From Nicoliella spurrieriana (GTDB taxonomy: Bacteria; Bacillota; Bacilli; Lactobacillales; Lactobacillaceae), in assembly GCF_023380205.1 (NCBI RefSeq), contig NZ_CP093360.1, forward strand, positions 124,001-188,000: 64,000 nt of DNA. The letters are read 5' to 3'. The translations under genes and the position numbers were made by a program. Positions 25,447-35,017 of the stretch are shown here, piece after piece. The first letter of the stretch is position 1. Every line of letters begins with the position of its first letter. The notes under the pieces are model-generated. The model was given only the letters and a program-made list of their open reading frames with translations, made no database searches and was not told the origin of the DNA.

Positions 25447-25622
25447 AAGGATAGTTATCTGAGATTCAATGTTTTCAAGCCTTATTGAAATCACTAAATT
25501 CCATTCTTCCTAATATTAGACATAGATTATAATGAATATTCCTTTCTTAAAAATGACTGATAACTTTATCCTAAGCGAAGCCCAGCATTCAACCTCAGGT
25601 GTTGTATGTTGGGCTTCGTTTA
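25447..25622 (+). promoter_or_regulatory. structured leader with terminator, unknown class
   Basis: AAGGATAGTTATC (25447-25459) pairs with GATAACTTTATCCT (25559-25572), closing a junction that holds GATTCAAT/ATTGAAATC and AT-rich elements. A strong terminator CGAAGCCCA...TGGGCTTCG (25576-25618) follows. CTGAG just inside the closing stem can pair with CTCAG in the terminator loop. No T-box motif and no S-box, SMK or THF consensus that I can recognise. Looks like a riboswitch or attenuator. Confidence 0.6.
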
Positions 25623-25643
25623 TTTTTGGGGGGTTAAATCCAA

Positions 25644-26474
25644 ATGGAAATCAATTCAGCAATTAATTTAACGTTAGAAATTCAGTCCAGTGCATCGCAG
25701 GTTGATAATGAAATGAACTGGCAGTTGTTAAAAGAGATTCATCCTAAGGCCGTCTTTGTTCCGTTCAATGCGGGTGGCAATCAACAACTAGGTGATCAAC
25801 ATCAATTTGCAGCCCACATTCAAAATCAACTGGGGATCCCGGTAGTGCCGCACCTAACTGGTCGTTATCAAACTAAGACCGGGGTCCAGATGATTCTAAA
25901 GCAGCTCCAAGCGATTAACATTAATCACTTACTCGTGTTACGTGGCGATGATATTAAGGGCCGCCCGATTCAAAGTGCATTTCCCCACGCAAGTGACTTG
26001 ATGGAGTTGATTAGGGCAGTCGCCCCCGATTTTCAAATGATGGGTGCGTGCTATCCGGAGGGGCATTACCAAGCTCCCGATTTAACTACTGACATTATGA
26101 ACCTTAAATTCAAGGTAGCTGCCGGCTGTGAAGAGCTTGTGACCCAGGTTGGCTTTGACAATCACATCATCCAATCATTTTTGAAGCAGGTCCGTTCAAT
26201 CGGAATCCAGGTGCCAATTCGAGTGGGCATTTTACCGGTGATTGATCGAGACCGCGTCTTGAAAATGATTCGACTAACTGGAGTGACGGTCCCAAAGCGG
26301 CTTGCGGCTATTTTAAACATTACCGATCCGGATGAATTCCAACGGGCGGGGTTGCAATTTACTAGTGATCAAATGAATGCACTAGTGCGACTGGGAATTA
26401 CGAATATTCATCTGTATACTTTAAATCACCGTGCTTTTTTACAACGATTAGTACAAGATGTAAAAGTGGAATAG
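25644..26474 (+). CDS. divergent methylenetetrahydrofolate reductase paralog
   Basis: 276 residues, MetF-like barrel. Conserved: HLTGR, VLRGDD, ACYPEGH, GILPV and the C-terminal NIHLYTLN. Divergent from the metF copy at 37 kb: FNAGG replaces LGAGG, RGDDIKG replaces RGDRIPG, and VGFD replaces LFFD. It should reduce 5,10-methylene-THF to 5-methyl-THF using flavin, or a related reaction. GGGGGG precedes ATG. The private promoter and structured leader suggest control different from the T-box metE-metF unit. Confidence 0.78.
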   Translation: MEINSAINLTLEIQSSASQVDNEMNWQLLKEIHPKAVFVPFNAGGNQQLGDQHQFAAHIQNQLGIPVVPHLTGRYQTKTGVQMILKQLQAININHLLVLRGDDIKGRPIQSAFPHASDLMELIRAVAPDFQMMGACYPEGHYQAPDLTTDIMNLKFKVAAGCEELVTQVGFDNHIIQSFLKQVRSIGIQVPIRVGILPVIDRDRVLKMIRLTGVTVPKRLAAILNITDPDEFQRAGLQFTSDQMNALVRLGITNIHLYTLNHRAFLQRLVQDVKVE

Positions 26475-26556
26475 TTGCTTCAGAACTTGTATAATGAGAC
26501 TAATATAAAAAAACAATTAATTTTAAATAATAAAATGGGTTAAAGGAGAAGTCAGC

Positions 26557-29088
26557 ATGAGCGAATTTAAGCGATTATACCCGGTGTTACAACCAGAGCA
26601 TTATGATTTATTAATCGACGTGGATCGAGGAAAGAAGTTAATTAGTGGTAAGACAACGATCACTGCAAACGCTAAGCAACCCGCAGTGGCAGTTCATCAA
26701 AAGGATCTGACCGTTTCAGCAGTGATTGTTGACGGGCAAGAGGTTGATTTTAGTGTCGATAATGAGGCGGAATTGATCAACATTACATTGCCAAACACTG
26801 GCAATACAACCATTACGATTGAATACACTGCTCCATTAACTGATACGATGATGGGGATTTATCCGTCATACTACGAGGTTGATGGGGTCAAAAAACAACT
26901 AGTTGGGACTCAATTTGAAACCAACTTTGCCCGGCAGGCATTCCCATGTGTTGATGAACCGGAAGCAAAGGCGACCTTTAGCCTAGCGATTAAGTTCGAT
27001 GAACAACCTGGCGAAACTGTAATTAGTAACATGCCAGAAGTAAAGCAAGAAGATGGCGTTCACTACTTCGAACCAACCGTTCGGATGTCGACCTACTTAG
27101 TGGCATTTGGGTTTGGTGACCTCCAAAGTAAGTTCACCACTACCAAGAGTGGTGTTAAAGTCGGGGTATTTGCAACCAAGGCGCATCAGCCAAAGGAATT
27201 GGACTTTGCCGTTGATATTGCAAAACGTTCAATTGAATTTTATGAAGATTTTTACCAAACGCCATATCCACTTCCCCATTCATGGCAGTTAGCATTGCCT
27301 GACTTTTCAGCGGGTGCAATGGAGAACTGGGGACTAGTTACCTACCGGGAGGCATACCTGTTATTAGATCCTGACAATACCTCCCTTTCGACCAAGCAAC
27401 TAGTAGCGACCGTAATCGCCCATGAATTAGCGCACCAATGGTTCGGGGACTTAGTAACAATGCAATGGTGGGATGATCTCTGGTTGAACGAAAGTTTTGC
27501 TAACATGATGGAGTATGTAGCTGTGGCTGCAATCGAACCCAAGTGGAACATCTGGGAAAGCTTCCAAACTTCTGAAGTCCCAGCTGCGTTACAACGTGAT
27601 GCAACCGATGGGGTTCAATCAGTTCACGTCGAAGTGAACCACCCAGCTGAAATCGATGCATTATTCGATGGGGCAATTGTATACGCTAAGGGGGCCCGGA
27701 TGTTAGTGATGGTCCGAGCATTGATCGGCGACGATGCATTGCGCGAGGGCTTAAAGCAATACTTTGCTGCCCATAAGTACGGTAATGCTAAGGGTGATGA
27801 CCTTTGGAACGCACTCGGGAAAGCATCTGGAATCGACTTAGCCAAAATCATGAAGACCTGGTTGGAACAACCTGGCTATCCAGTGGTAACTGCTGAGGTG
27901 GATAATAATGGTCAACTAACTTTGACCCAAAAGCAATTCTTTATTGGTGAGGGTGAGGATCAGAACCGGCTCTGGCAAATTCCACTCAATAGTAACTACA
28001 GTGCTGCACCCACGATTCTGGCGGAACCAAAGGTGGCCCTCGGTGACTACAATGCATTACGGAAGCATGCTGGAAAGCCATTCCGGGTGAACGTTGGGAA
28101 TAATTCTCACTTTATTGTGAAGTATGATGATACACTATTGGGTGACATTTTGAAATCGGCTGCTGATTTGGGTCCCATCGACCAAATGCAAATTTTACAA
28201 GACCTCCGGTTATTATCGGAGGCAGACCAAGTCAAGTATGGCTCTGTCTTCCCGGTCTTAAAGCGGTTTGCTGATAGCCAATCGGCAGTCGTAATTGATG
28301 GATTATACCGGTTAGCAGCTAAGTTTAAGGACTTTGTTACCCCAGACTCTGCCGCTGAAGGGGACTTACGGCGTTTCTTTAATCAATTAAGTGCTGATCA
28401 GGCTGCTAGATTAGGTTGGCAACCACAAGCTGGGGAGTCTAATGATGACCAACTCAGTCGGCCGACCATTTTAAGTGCCGCCTTGTACGGGAAGAATGCT
28501 CAGTCCATTCAAGCTGCTCACGAACTATTTACTGCTAATCAACATGATCTGTTCCATATTTCAGCAGATGTTCGGGCCCTGGTGTTAATTAACGAAGTGG
28601 AAAACTACGGCAACCAAGCATTATTCGATCATTTATTGACCGAGTACCGTAAAACTTCGGATGCTAGCTATAAGAGTGACCTATCCCGGGCGGTAACGCA
28701 CGTTAAGCAACCTGAATTAGTAGCGGAATTGGTCGCTAAGTTTGAAGATAGCGATACCATCAAGCCACAGGACTTAAGAGCGTGGTATTTTGGGACCGTA
28801 ATGAACAATGAGGGACAACAAGCTGCATGGGACTGGATCAGAAATGACTGGCAATGGCTTGAAGATACTGTGGGTGGTGATATGGAATTTGCGACCTTCA
28901 TTACCGTGACTGCTAGGGCATTCCATACTGCCCAACGGTTAGCTGAATTTAAAGCGTTCTTTGAACCTAAGTTAGCCACCCCTGGATTGACCCGTGAAAT
29001 TAAGATGGATGTTAAGACGATTGAAACTAAGGTCGCATTAATTGAATCTGAAAAGGATTCGGTGGCTGAGGCTTTGAAAAATAATTAA
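26557..29088 (+). CDS. pepN: aminopeptidase N (lysyl aminopeptidase)
   Basis: 843 residues, standard length for lactobacillar PepN. M1 metallopeptidase: GAMEN (253-257), zinc motif HELAHQWFGD (from 289) and NESFA supplying the third ligand, then a helical C-terminal domain. Removes N-terminal residues from imported peptides in the cytoplasm, complementing OppA-type uptake. AAAGGAGAA precedes ATG. Single-gene unit with strong terminator. Confidence 0.95.
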   Translation: MSEFKRLYPVLQPEHYDLLIDVDRGKKLISGKTTITANAKQPAVAVHQKDLTVSAVIVDGQEVDFSVDNEAELINITLPNTGNTTITIEYTAPLTDTMMGIYPSYYEVDGVKKQLVGTQFETNFARQAFPCVDEPEAKATFSLAIKFDEQPGETVISNMPEVKQEDGVHYFEPTVRMSTYLVAFGFGDLQSKFTTTKSGVKVGVFATKAHQPKELDFAVDIAKRSIEFYEDFYQTPYPLPHSWQLALPDFSAGAMENWGLVTYREAYLLLDPDNTSLSTKQLVATVIAHELAHQWFGDLVTMQWWDDLWLNESFANMMEYVAVAAIEPKWNIWESFQTSEVPAALQRDATDGVQSVHVEVNHPAEIDALFDGAIVYAKGARMLVMVRALIGDDALREGLKQYFAAHKYGNAKGDDLWNALGKASGIDLAKIMKTWLEQPGYPVVTAEVDNNGQLTLTQKQFFIGEGEDQNRLWQIPLNSNYSAAPTILAEPKVALGDYNALRKHAGKPFRVNVGNNSHFIVKYDDTLLGDILKSAADLGPIDQMQILQDLRLLSEADQVKYGSVFPVLKRFADSQSAVVIDGLYRLAAKFKDFVTPDSAAEGDLRRFFNQLSADQAARLGWQPQAGESNDDQLSRPTILSAALYGKNAQSIQAAHELFTANQHDLFHISADVRALVLINEVENYGNQALFDHLLTEYRKTSDASYKSDLSRAVTHVKQPELVAELVAKFEDSDTIKPQDLRAWYFGTVMNNEGQQAAWDWIRNDWQWLEDTVGGDMEFATFITVTARAFHTAQRLAEFKAFFEPKLATPGLTREIKMDVKTIETKVALIESEKDSVAEALKNN

Positions 29089-29097
29089 TCTTAAAAT

Positions 29098-29142
29098 TAA
29101 AATGGCTTTTTCAACAATGAACGTTGAAGAAGCCATTTTTTT
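29098..29142 (+). terminator. rho-independent terminator
   Basis: AAAATGGCTTTTTCAAC...GTTGAAGAAGCCATTTTTTT hairpin after pepN. Confidence 0.8.
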
Positions 29143-29172
29143 GCGTATGTATGCATAAACGGGGGAATGAAA

Positions 29173-29493
29173 ATGCTTAATAATCAAGTATATATGTTAC
29201 AATTTATTTCTGAAATTTATGGACCGCGTGACTTTGTTGCGATTAATGAAATCGATCGTGATGTGATTATTGGGGACGCTGCTAGTACATGGCGATTGCC
29301 AGTGATTGATGTCCAAGTAGCGGAGCCCCATGAGTTACTCAAAGTAATTTTGGCCGCTATTAACCATGGTTATCGACTAGTTGTGACTTCCCACAACACT
29401 AATTTTGCGGTTAGTTCATGCGAAGTGATTGATTGGACCATTAAGTTGTTAGAGCGGCGTTATTACATGAGTAAAGCCCGGGTAATTGATTAG
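29173..29493 (+). CDS. hypothetical protein
   Basis: 106 residues from the second ATG (CGGGGGAA at proper distance). Contains YGPRDFVAINEIDRDVIIGD and a C-terminal helix ending in LLERRYYMSKARVID. No Cys pair, signal peptide or membrane helix. Unknown family; short cytoplasmic protein between pepN and a flavin oxidoreductase. Confidence 0.55.
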   Translation: MLNNQVYMLQFISEIYGPRDFVAINEIDRDVIIGDAASTWRLPVIDVQVAEPHELLKVILAAINHGYRLVVTSHNTNFAVSSCEVIDWTIKLLERRYYMSKARVID

Positions 29494-29540
29494 TAAATTG
29501 ATGTATAATTAACTTAATTAATGGAAAATGGGTGGAAACA

Positions 29541-30107
29541 ATGAAAATATTGATTATTCAAGGGAGTCCGGATGCGGGTTCGCTATCGCATGCCAATGCA
29601 GAAAATTATTACCAGCGGGCAAAGAAACTCGGGCTCGATGTTCAAATGGTGGATCTAGCTAAGGATCAATTTGATCCGGTGTTACGATATGGATATCGCA
29701 AGCACATGGAAGACGAAGCATACCCGAACCAAATGCAAACGTTAATTCAAACTGCTGATCACTTAGCCTTCTTTTTTCCGGTTTGGTGGTCAGCTGAACC
29801 AGCGGTTCTAAAGGGCTGGTTCGATCGGGTATTCACTCCGGGGTTCGCTTATCATTATGATAATGGGAAAACCATTAAACTTTTGAAGGGCAAAACGGCT
29901 TCGCTCTTTATCACATCGCATGCCCCAACGTTCTTTTATGGACTCTACGGTGGGGTCATTAGTAGGTGGAAGCACATGCTGCTGGGCTTTTGTGGTGTTA
30001 AGTTGACCCATAAGTTAATTTTAGGGAACATGGATAAAACCAGTGATACAGACGTTAAAAGGAAACAATTCATTAAAAAGTGTGCAAATACCCTGATTAA
30101 AAGTTAG
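29541..30107 (+). CDS. flavodoxin-fold NAD(P)H oxidoreductase (NQO/KefF-like)
   Basis: 188 residues from ATG at 29541 with GGGTGG upstream. MKILIIQGSPDAGSLSHA is the FMN phosphate loop, FFFPVWWSAEPAVLKGWFDRVF the second conserved block typical of NAD(P)H quinone/azo reductases, and YGGVISRW a further one. Transfers hydride from NAD(P)H to quinone-like acceptors. Single gene. Confidence 0.8.
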   Translation: MKILIIQGSPDAGSLSHANAENYYQRAKKLGLDVQMVDLAKDQFDPVLRYGYRKHMEDEAYPNQMQTLIQTADHLAFFFPVWWSAEPAVLKGWFDRVFTPGFAYHYDNGKTIKLLKGKTASLFITSHAPTFFYGLYGGVISRWKHMLLGFCGVKLTHKLILGNMDKTSDTDVKRKQFIKKCANTLIKS

Positions 30108-30149
30108 TTTCGTTTTATAATATACAATTGTGAACGATTAAATAATTAA

Positions 30150-30950
<801 letters not shown>

Positions 30951-31132
30951 AAGTTACAAAATAAACGCTAATTATTAACCCAATTCACTGCTCTATAATT
31001 ATTAAATTATTTTAATAGTTGTGGAGCTTTTTTGGTACAAATTTATTGAATATATTTAACATCGTTTCAAAAACATGGTAAAATGTAAGTAATTATTAAG
31101 TTTATTAAAATTTTAATTAGGATGTGTTGAAT

Positions 31133-32158
31133 ATGAACTTTTCAAAGAAAGTGGTCACTGCAGTAGCAGCGGCAGCTTTATTCTCAAGCGTTGGAGTGAC
31201 CTCCGCAAATGCAATGTCTACATACAACCAAAAACAAACTGCAGTCACTAGCATTCCCTCAGTGAAGGTCGTAGATAATACGAACGTCTTCAAGAAGCTA
31301 CAACCATATAGTGGTGGTAAGTACCAATCCAACAACCAAGGTAACCTTAACCACATTACGGTTGGTAGAGGGGCAACGAACGTTAGTTTTACGACCCATG
31401 CGTTCTTAATGACCAGTGCTGGTTCCCCACAAAGTGCGGTTCAAGTTGGGAAGTACCTATACACCATGTACAATGCTAACCGGAGTGAAAGTGATAACGA
31501 TCTTCAAGATTACATCGTTCGTTACGATACTAGCAAGTTACAGAATAACCAATTCCCTACTGATGCAATTAAGGTAGGACCAACATTCAATGGTGGCCAC
31601 GGTCAATCACTATCTTACAACCCTAAGACGAAGCAACTATGGTTCTTAAACATTGCTCGTGGTTCTGCTGAAAGTGCCGCAGCTGAATTAGTTAGCCAAA
31701 GTTCATTGAAACCTACTAACAAAGTTCAATTCAAGTTCTCACAAAACGGGAGCTCAATTGATAACAACTTAACTTTCGATAAGTACGGTCGTGCTTATAC
31801 TTACGTTAAGAGTGGTGGTGGTAGTGTTCCTCAAGGTGCCTACAAGATTTACCGTGGGAGCATTAGTACTAAGGGCGTTCACTTTACCCTAATGCGTAGT
31901 GCAATCAGATATTCTGCTGGTTCAATTCCACAAGGATTTAGTTACAATCCTAAGAACGGTCGGCTCTACTTTATCTCCGATGGGGTTATCATTTCAGCAC
32001 CATCCGGTAAGTTGAACAACCTTTCAAAATCAGATATTAAGTACGTTCGTGCAAATACGAACCGTGAATTTGAAAGCATGGTCTTCACTAAGAGCGGAAA
32101 GGGATACTTAATCTCACTCCGTCCTGATGAAATGATGACGATGAAGGGTTCATTCTAA
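31133..32158 (+). CDS. secreted protein, possible beta-propeller
   Basis: 341 residues from ATG at 31133 (AGGATG upstream). Signal peptide MNFSKKVVTAVAAAALFSSVGV with cleavage near SANA-M. The mature part has recurring blocks such as SYNPKTKQLWFLN, FDKYGRAYTYV and SYNPKNGRLYFIS, spaced as in blade-type beta-propellers. Codon choice is strongly biased to AAC, GGT and CTT/CTA, as in well expressed genes. No catalytic motif seen. Likely an abundant exoprotein of lactobacilli. Confidence 0.65.
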   Translation: MNFSKKVVTAVAAAALFSSVGVTSANAMSTYNQKQTAVTSIPSVKVVDNTNVFKKLQPYSGGKYQSNNQGNLNHITVGRGATNVSFTTHAFLMTSAGSPQSAVQVGKYLYTMYNANRSESDNDLQDYIVRYDTSKLQNNQFPTDAIKVGPTFNGGHGQSLSYNPKTKQLWFLNIARGSAESAAAELVSQSSLKPTNKVQFKFSQNGSSIDNNLTFDKYGRAYTYVKSGGGSVPQGAYKIYRGSISTKGVHFTLMRSAIRYSAGSIPQGFSYNPKNGRLYFISDGVIISAPSGKLNNLSKSDIKYVRANTNREFESMVFTKSGKGYLISLRPDEMMTMKGSF

Positions 32159-32177
32159 TTCATTAATCATTAAACAG

Positions 32178-32215
32178 AAAATAGCAGTCAAAATTAATTT
32201 GACTGCTATTTTTTA
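32178..32215 (+). terminator. rho-independent terminator
   Basis: AAAATAGCAGTCAAA/TTTGACTGCTATTTTTT hairpin. Confidence 0.8.
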
Positions 32216-32280
32216 TTGCTTAATATTTAAAAATATTTAATAATTAAGAATAAATGCATTTAAAATGAGGGTGGTTAAAA

Positions 32281-33402
32281 GTGAAACGGAAACGCCGAAC
32301 GAAAAAAACAAAGGGCTCATGGACGATTTTCGAGACGGTCTTCGCATTTTTAGTGGTAGTCGGGATGATTGGAAACCTTTCGAATGGAGATGAACATTCA
32401 AGTAGTCACCATGACAATAAGGTCGAACGAAGCTCCGTTACTAGCGACCAAGCTAGCAGTGAGCACCAGCAAAAGCCTACTCACCACACTGTTAAGCAGG
32501 TTAAAGCGGCTCAATCGAATACTACGAATAATGATCTAACTGAGAAGTTAGCAGCGAAAAACTACCAAAGTGGGCAAGCAGCATACATAGATGTGAATGG
32601 TGGTCAAAGTACATTAAAGGCCAGTGACTGGACCAGTAATCATATTCATTATGCTAATTTAGATGCTTTGAACCGAACTGCTGCTGCAAACACCGCTGAT
32701 TTAGAAAGTCGTAACGTAGCTGATGTTTCATTGCGAACCACCCAAACGGTTTATCCGACCGGTTGGCACCAAAAATTCATTAACAATACTGCGATCATTA
32801 ACCGGGGCCATCTGATTGCTTATAGTTTGTCAAAGGGGATTTCCATTGACGGTGTTTATAATCCGAGTGATCAATCGGGAGACCAAAATAACCCTAAAAA
32901 CCTGTTTACCCAAACTGCATTTAGTAACCAACGGGTGCAAACCATTTATGAATCACGGGTGCGGGATGCTTTGCGGAATGGTAAAAAGGTGATTTACCAA
33001 GTGCAACCCGTTTTTCGTGGCAATGAGTTAATGGCACGCGGGGTTCATTTACAGGCCCTTTCGACCGATGGGACTTTAAACTTTAACGTCTATTTGTTCA
33101 ATGTTCAACCCGGAGTGAGGTTTGACTATGCCACCGGGCGTTCGACGATTGATAATTCAATGACGGTCCCAACTCCAGCTGGCGCACCGACATTTAGTGA
33201 TGACGATCGTTCGACTGATCGCTATCAAGATGGTGATTTAAAACATCACCGTAGGCATTCTGCATTTGAATACGCTGCTGGTGCCTATGCGGCCCATAAA
33301 ATCTATCAGCATTATCGAGACCGCCACTATGCACATCGTAACTACACGCATCATTACTACTACCATCCACGCTACCACTTTAGTCGCCACACTAGATGGT
33401 AA
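32281..33402 (+). CDS. membrane-anchored DNA/RNA non-specific endonuclease (EndA-like)
   Basis: 373 residues, GTG start after GAGGGTGG. A basic N-terminus and one membrane segment (FETVFAFLVVVGMIGNL, about 17-33) anchor it, followed by a Ser/His-rich linker. The nuclease core is residues about 95-290: NRGHLIAY with catalytic His177 (N replacing the D of DRGH, as in several EndA proteins), then NPKNLFTQTAFSNQ with the Mg2+-binding Asn. After the core is a striking His/Tyr/Arg-rich tail of about 60 residues (HHRRHS...HHYYYHPRYH). It probably degrades extracellular DNA or handles it during uptake. Confidence 0.85.
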   Translation: MKRKRRTKKTKGSWTIFETVFAFLVVVGMIGNLSNGDEHSSSHHDNKVERSSVTSDQASSEHQQKPTHHTVKQVKAAQSNTTNNDLTEKLAAKNYQSGQAAYIDVNGGQSTLKASDWTSNHIHYANLDALNRTAAANTADLESRNVADVSLRTTQTVYPTGWHQKFINNTAIINRGHLIAYSLSKGISIDGVYNPSDQSGDQNNPKNLFTQTAFSNQRVQTIYESRVRDALRNGKKVIYQVQPVFRGNELMARGVHLQALSTDGTLNFNVYLFNVQPGVRFDYATGRSTIDNSMTVPTPAGAPTFSDDDRSTDRYQDGDLKHHRRHSAFEYAAGAYAAHKIYQHYRDRHYAHRNYTHHYYYHPRYHFSRHTRW

Positions 33403-33423
33403 TTTATATTAGGGGGATTTCAA

Positions 33424-34563
33424 TTGAATCAGCAAAACGTTCAACATCCGATTCGGGATTTCATTTTCAAAGTGTTAAACGGTTCCGCACAGGGAATTTT
33501 AATTGGGGTGTTACCATCTGCAATTGTAAAGTACCTGCTCGCTTCGTTGGTCCAGGACAAAGTGACCTGGGCATTGCAGCTTAATTCGCTACTGGTATTA
33601 TTCGGATCGTTCATTCCACTATTAATTGGGATGTCAGTGGCCTGTCAATTTAAAATGAAACCACTTAACATTGGGACGATTATGATTGCGACCGGGGTGG
33701 CCTCCGGCTCAATTAAATGGGCGACGGTCAATCCAGGATTTGTGAATCCCATTTCCGACGTTAAAAATACGGTCGCTAGTACCATCTACATTGCCAACGG
33801 AGCTGGGGATGTGATTAATGCAATGATCGTTTCAGCACTTGCGGTGATCATTATTCAATTAGTGGATAAATACCTCGCCGGGTTCGGGGCGGTGGCAATT
33901 ATCTTTACGCCATTGCTAGTGGGTGGTTTAGTCGGCTTGATCGGTTTAAACATCGCACCGGGAGTTGCTCTGATTACCAATGAATTGGGTGTGATGGTCG
34001 AAACGTTTACCACCCTGCAACCGCTGTTGATGAGTATTCTCATTGCAATGGCGTATTCCTTCATCATCATTACGCCGGTGTCGACCGTTGGAATTTCACT
34101 AGCGATCGCACTATCTGGGTTGGGATCCGGAGCTGCTGGGGTGGGCGTCGTTGCTACCACCGTGGTCTTATTGATTAATTCGATGATCGTGAATAAACGC
34201 GGAACTTCCGTTGCCATCTTATTAGGGGCAATGAAGGGGATGATGCCCTCCGTTTTCAAGAAGCCAATCATGATTTTGGCGTTTATGGTAACGGCCGCCA
34301 TTTCTGCAGTGCCAGTCGCGCTCTTTAATGTTCAGGGAACCCCCACTTCAGCTGGATTTGGATGGATTGGATTAGTTTCGCCAATTCAATCGATGATTGT
34401 AAATGAAAGTGAACGTAAATTTATTACCCATACGGTTGGGATATTCCCGTCCTTAATCACCTGGTTAGTGATTCCAATTATTGCCGGGGTAATCGTTAAT
34501 TTTATCTTTACTAAGGTCTTGAAATTATATCAACCAAGCGATTTACAACAGGAAATTAAATAG
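33424..34563 (+). CDS. PTS EIIC-type membrane transporter (PTS_EIIC_2)
   Basis: 379 residues from TTG (GGGGGATTTCAA before it). About ten membrane segments; NPGFVNPISDVKNTVAS, NGAGDVINAM and GLVSPIQSMI are blocks I associate with the PTS_EIIC_2 group. No IIA or IIB domain or neighbour is present, so its phosphotransfer partner and substrate are unknown; some members may not be phosphotransferases at all. It starts 22 nt after the nuclease stop, on the same strand. Confidence 0.7.
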   Translation: MNQQNVQHPIRDFIFKVLNGSAQGILIGVLPSAIVKYLLASLVQDKVTWALQLNSLLVLFGSFIPLLIGMSVACQFKMKPLNIGTIMIATGVASGSIKWATVNPGFVNPISDVKNTVASTIYIANGAGDVINAMIVSALAVIIIQLVDKYLAGFGAVAIIFTPLLVGGLVGLIGLNIAPGVALITNELGVMVETFTTLQPLLMSILIAMAYSFIIITPVSTVGISLAIALSGLGSGAAGVGVVATTVVLLINSMIVNKRGTSVAILLGAMKGMMPSVFKKPIMILAFMVTAAISAVPVALFNVQGTPTSAGFGWIGLVSPIQSMIVNESERKFITHTVGIFPSLITWLVIPIIAGVIVNFIFTKVLKLYQPSDLQQEIK

Positions 34564-34572
34564 GGTTCAATT

Positions 34573-34605
34573 GAAGTTACGATTAAATTCGTGACTTTTT
34601 TTATT
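34573..34605 (+). terminator. probable terminator
   Basis: AAGTTACGA/TCGTGACTT with TTTTTT following, after the IIC gene. Confidence 0.55.
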
Positions 34606-34621
34606 TTTTTTGAAATTTAGT

Positions 34622-34650
34622 TTGACAAATCAAAATAAATGGAATATGAT
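34622..34650 (+). promoter_or_regulatory. promoter of T-box-metE-metF
   Basis: Consensus TTGACA, 17 nt, TATGAT. Confidence 0.75.
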
Positions 34651-34659
34651 AGTGTCAAC

Positions 34660-34967
34660 ATAAATTATTAGAAGTTACTGAGAAAAGATGAGTAACCTAT
34701 TGTAAGCATCACAGAAAGCCATGGTTGTTGAGAAATGGTATGTACGCAATTGGTGAAGATGGTCTTGGAGTAACCACATAGTGGGTGAGTTAGAAATAAT
34801 TAGCCGGCTACGATTAACGCCCGTTACTGCGTTTGAGTATAGCTATCATGAGTGTACTTATGAGAGTTGGTCCGATTTTTGGCTAACTGAATTAGGGTGG
34901 TACCGCGTACATAATGCGCCCCTAGATGAACAACATTAAAGTTGTCATCTAGGGGCGTTTTTTTGTA
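34660..34967 (+). promoter_or_regulatory. methionine T-box leader of metE
   Basis: Stem I begins GTTACTGAG...GATGAGTA and its 3' side carries GAAGAUGGUC with AUG at 34759-34761 as the specifier. T-box core AGGGTGGTACCGCG at 34894-34907, then terminator CGCCCCTAGATGA...TCATCTAGGGGCG plus T run (34917-34967). Uncharged tRNA-Met should allow readthrough. Its first 25 nt or so are shared with the metA leader. Confidence 0.9.
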
Positions 34968-35017
34968 CCCTCATTCTAATTAATTTATGCAAATAATAAT
35001 TTAAGGGGTTTTAGCAT

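Noticed and set aside
25470..25514. 14-codon ORF (MFSSLIEITKFHSS) as a leader peptide of the divergent MTHFR
   Set aside because: No acceptable ribosome site and it cuts across the predicted inner stem; RNA structure explains the region better.
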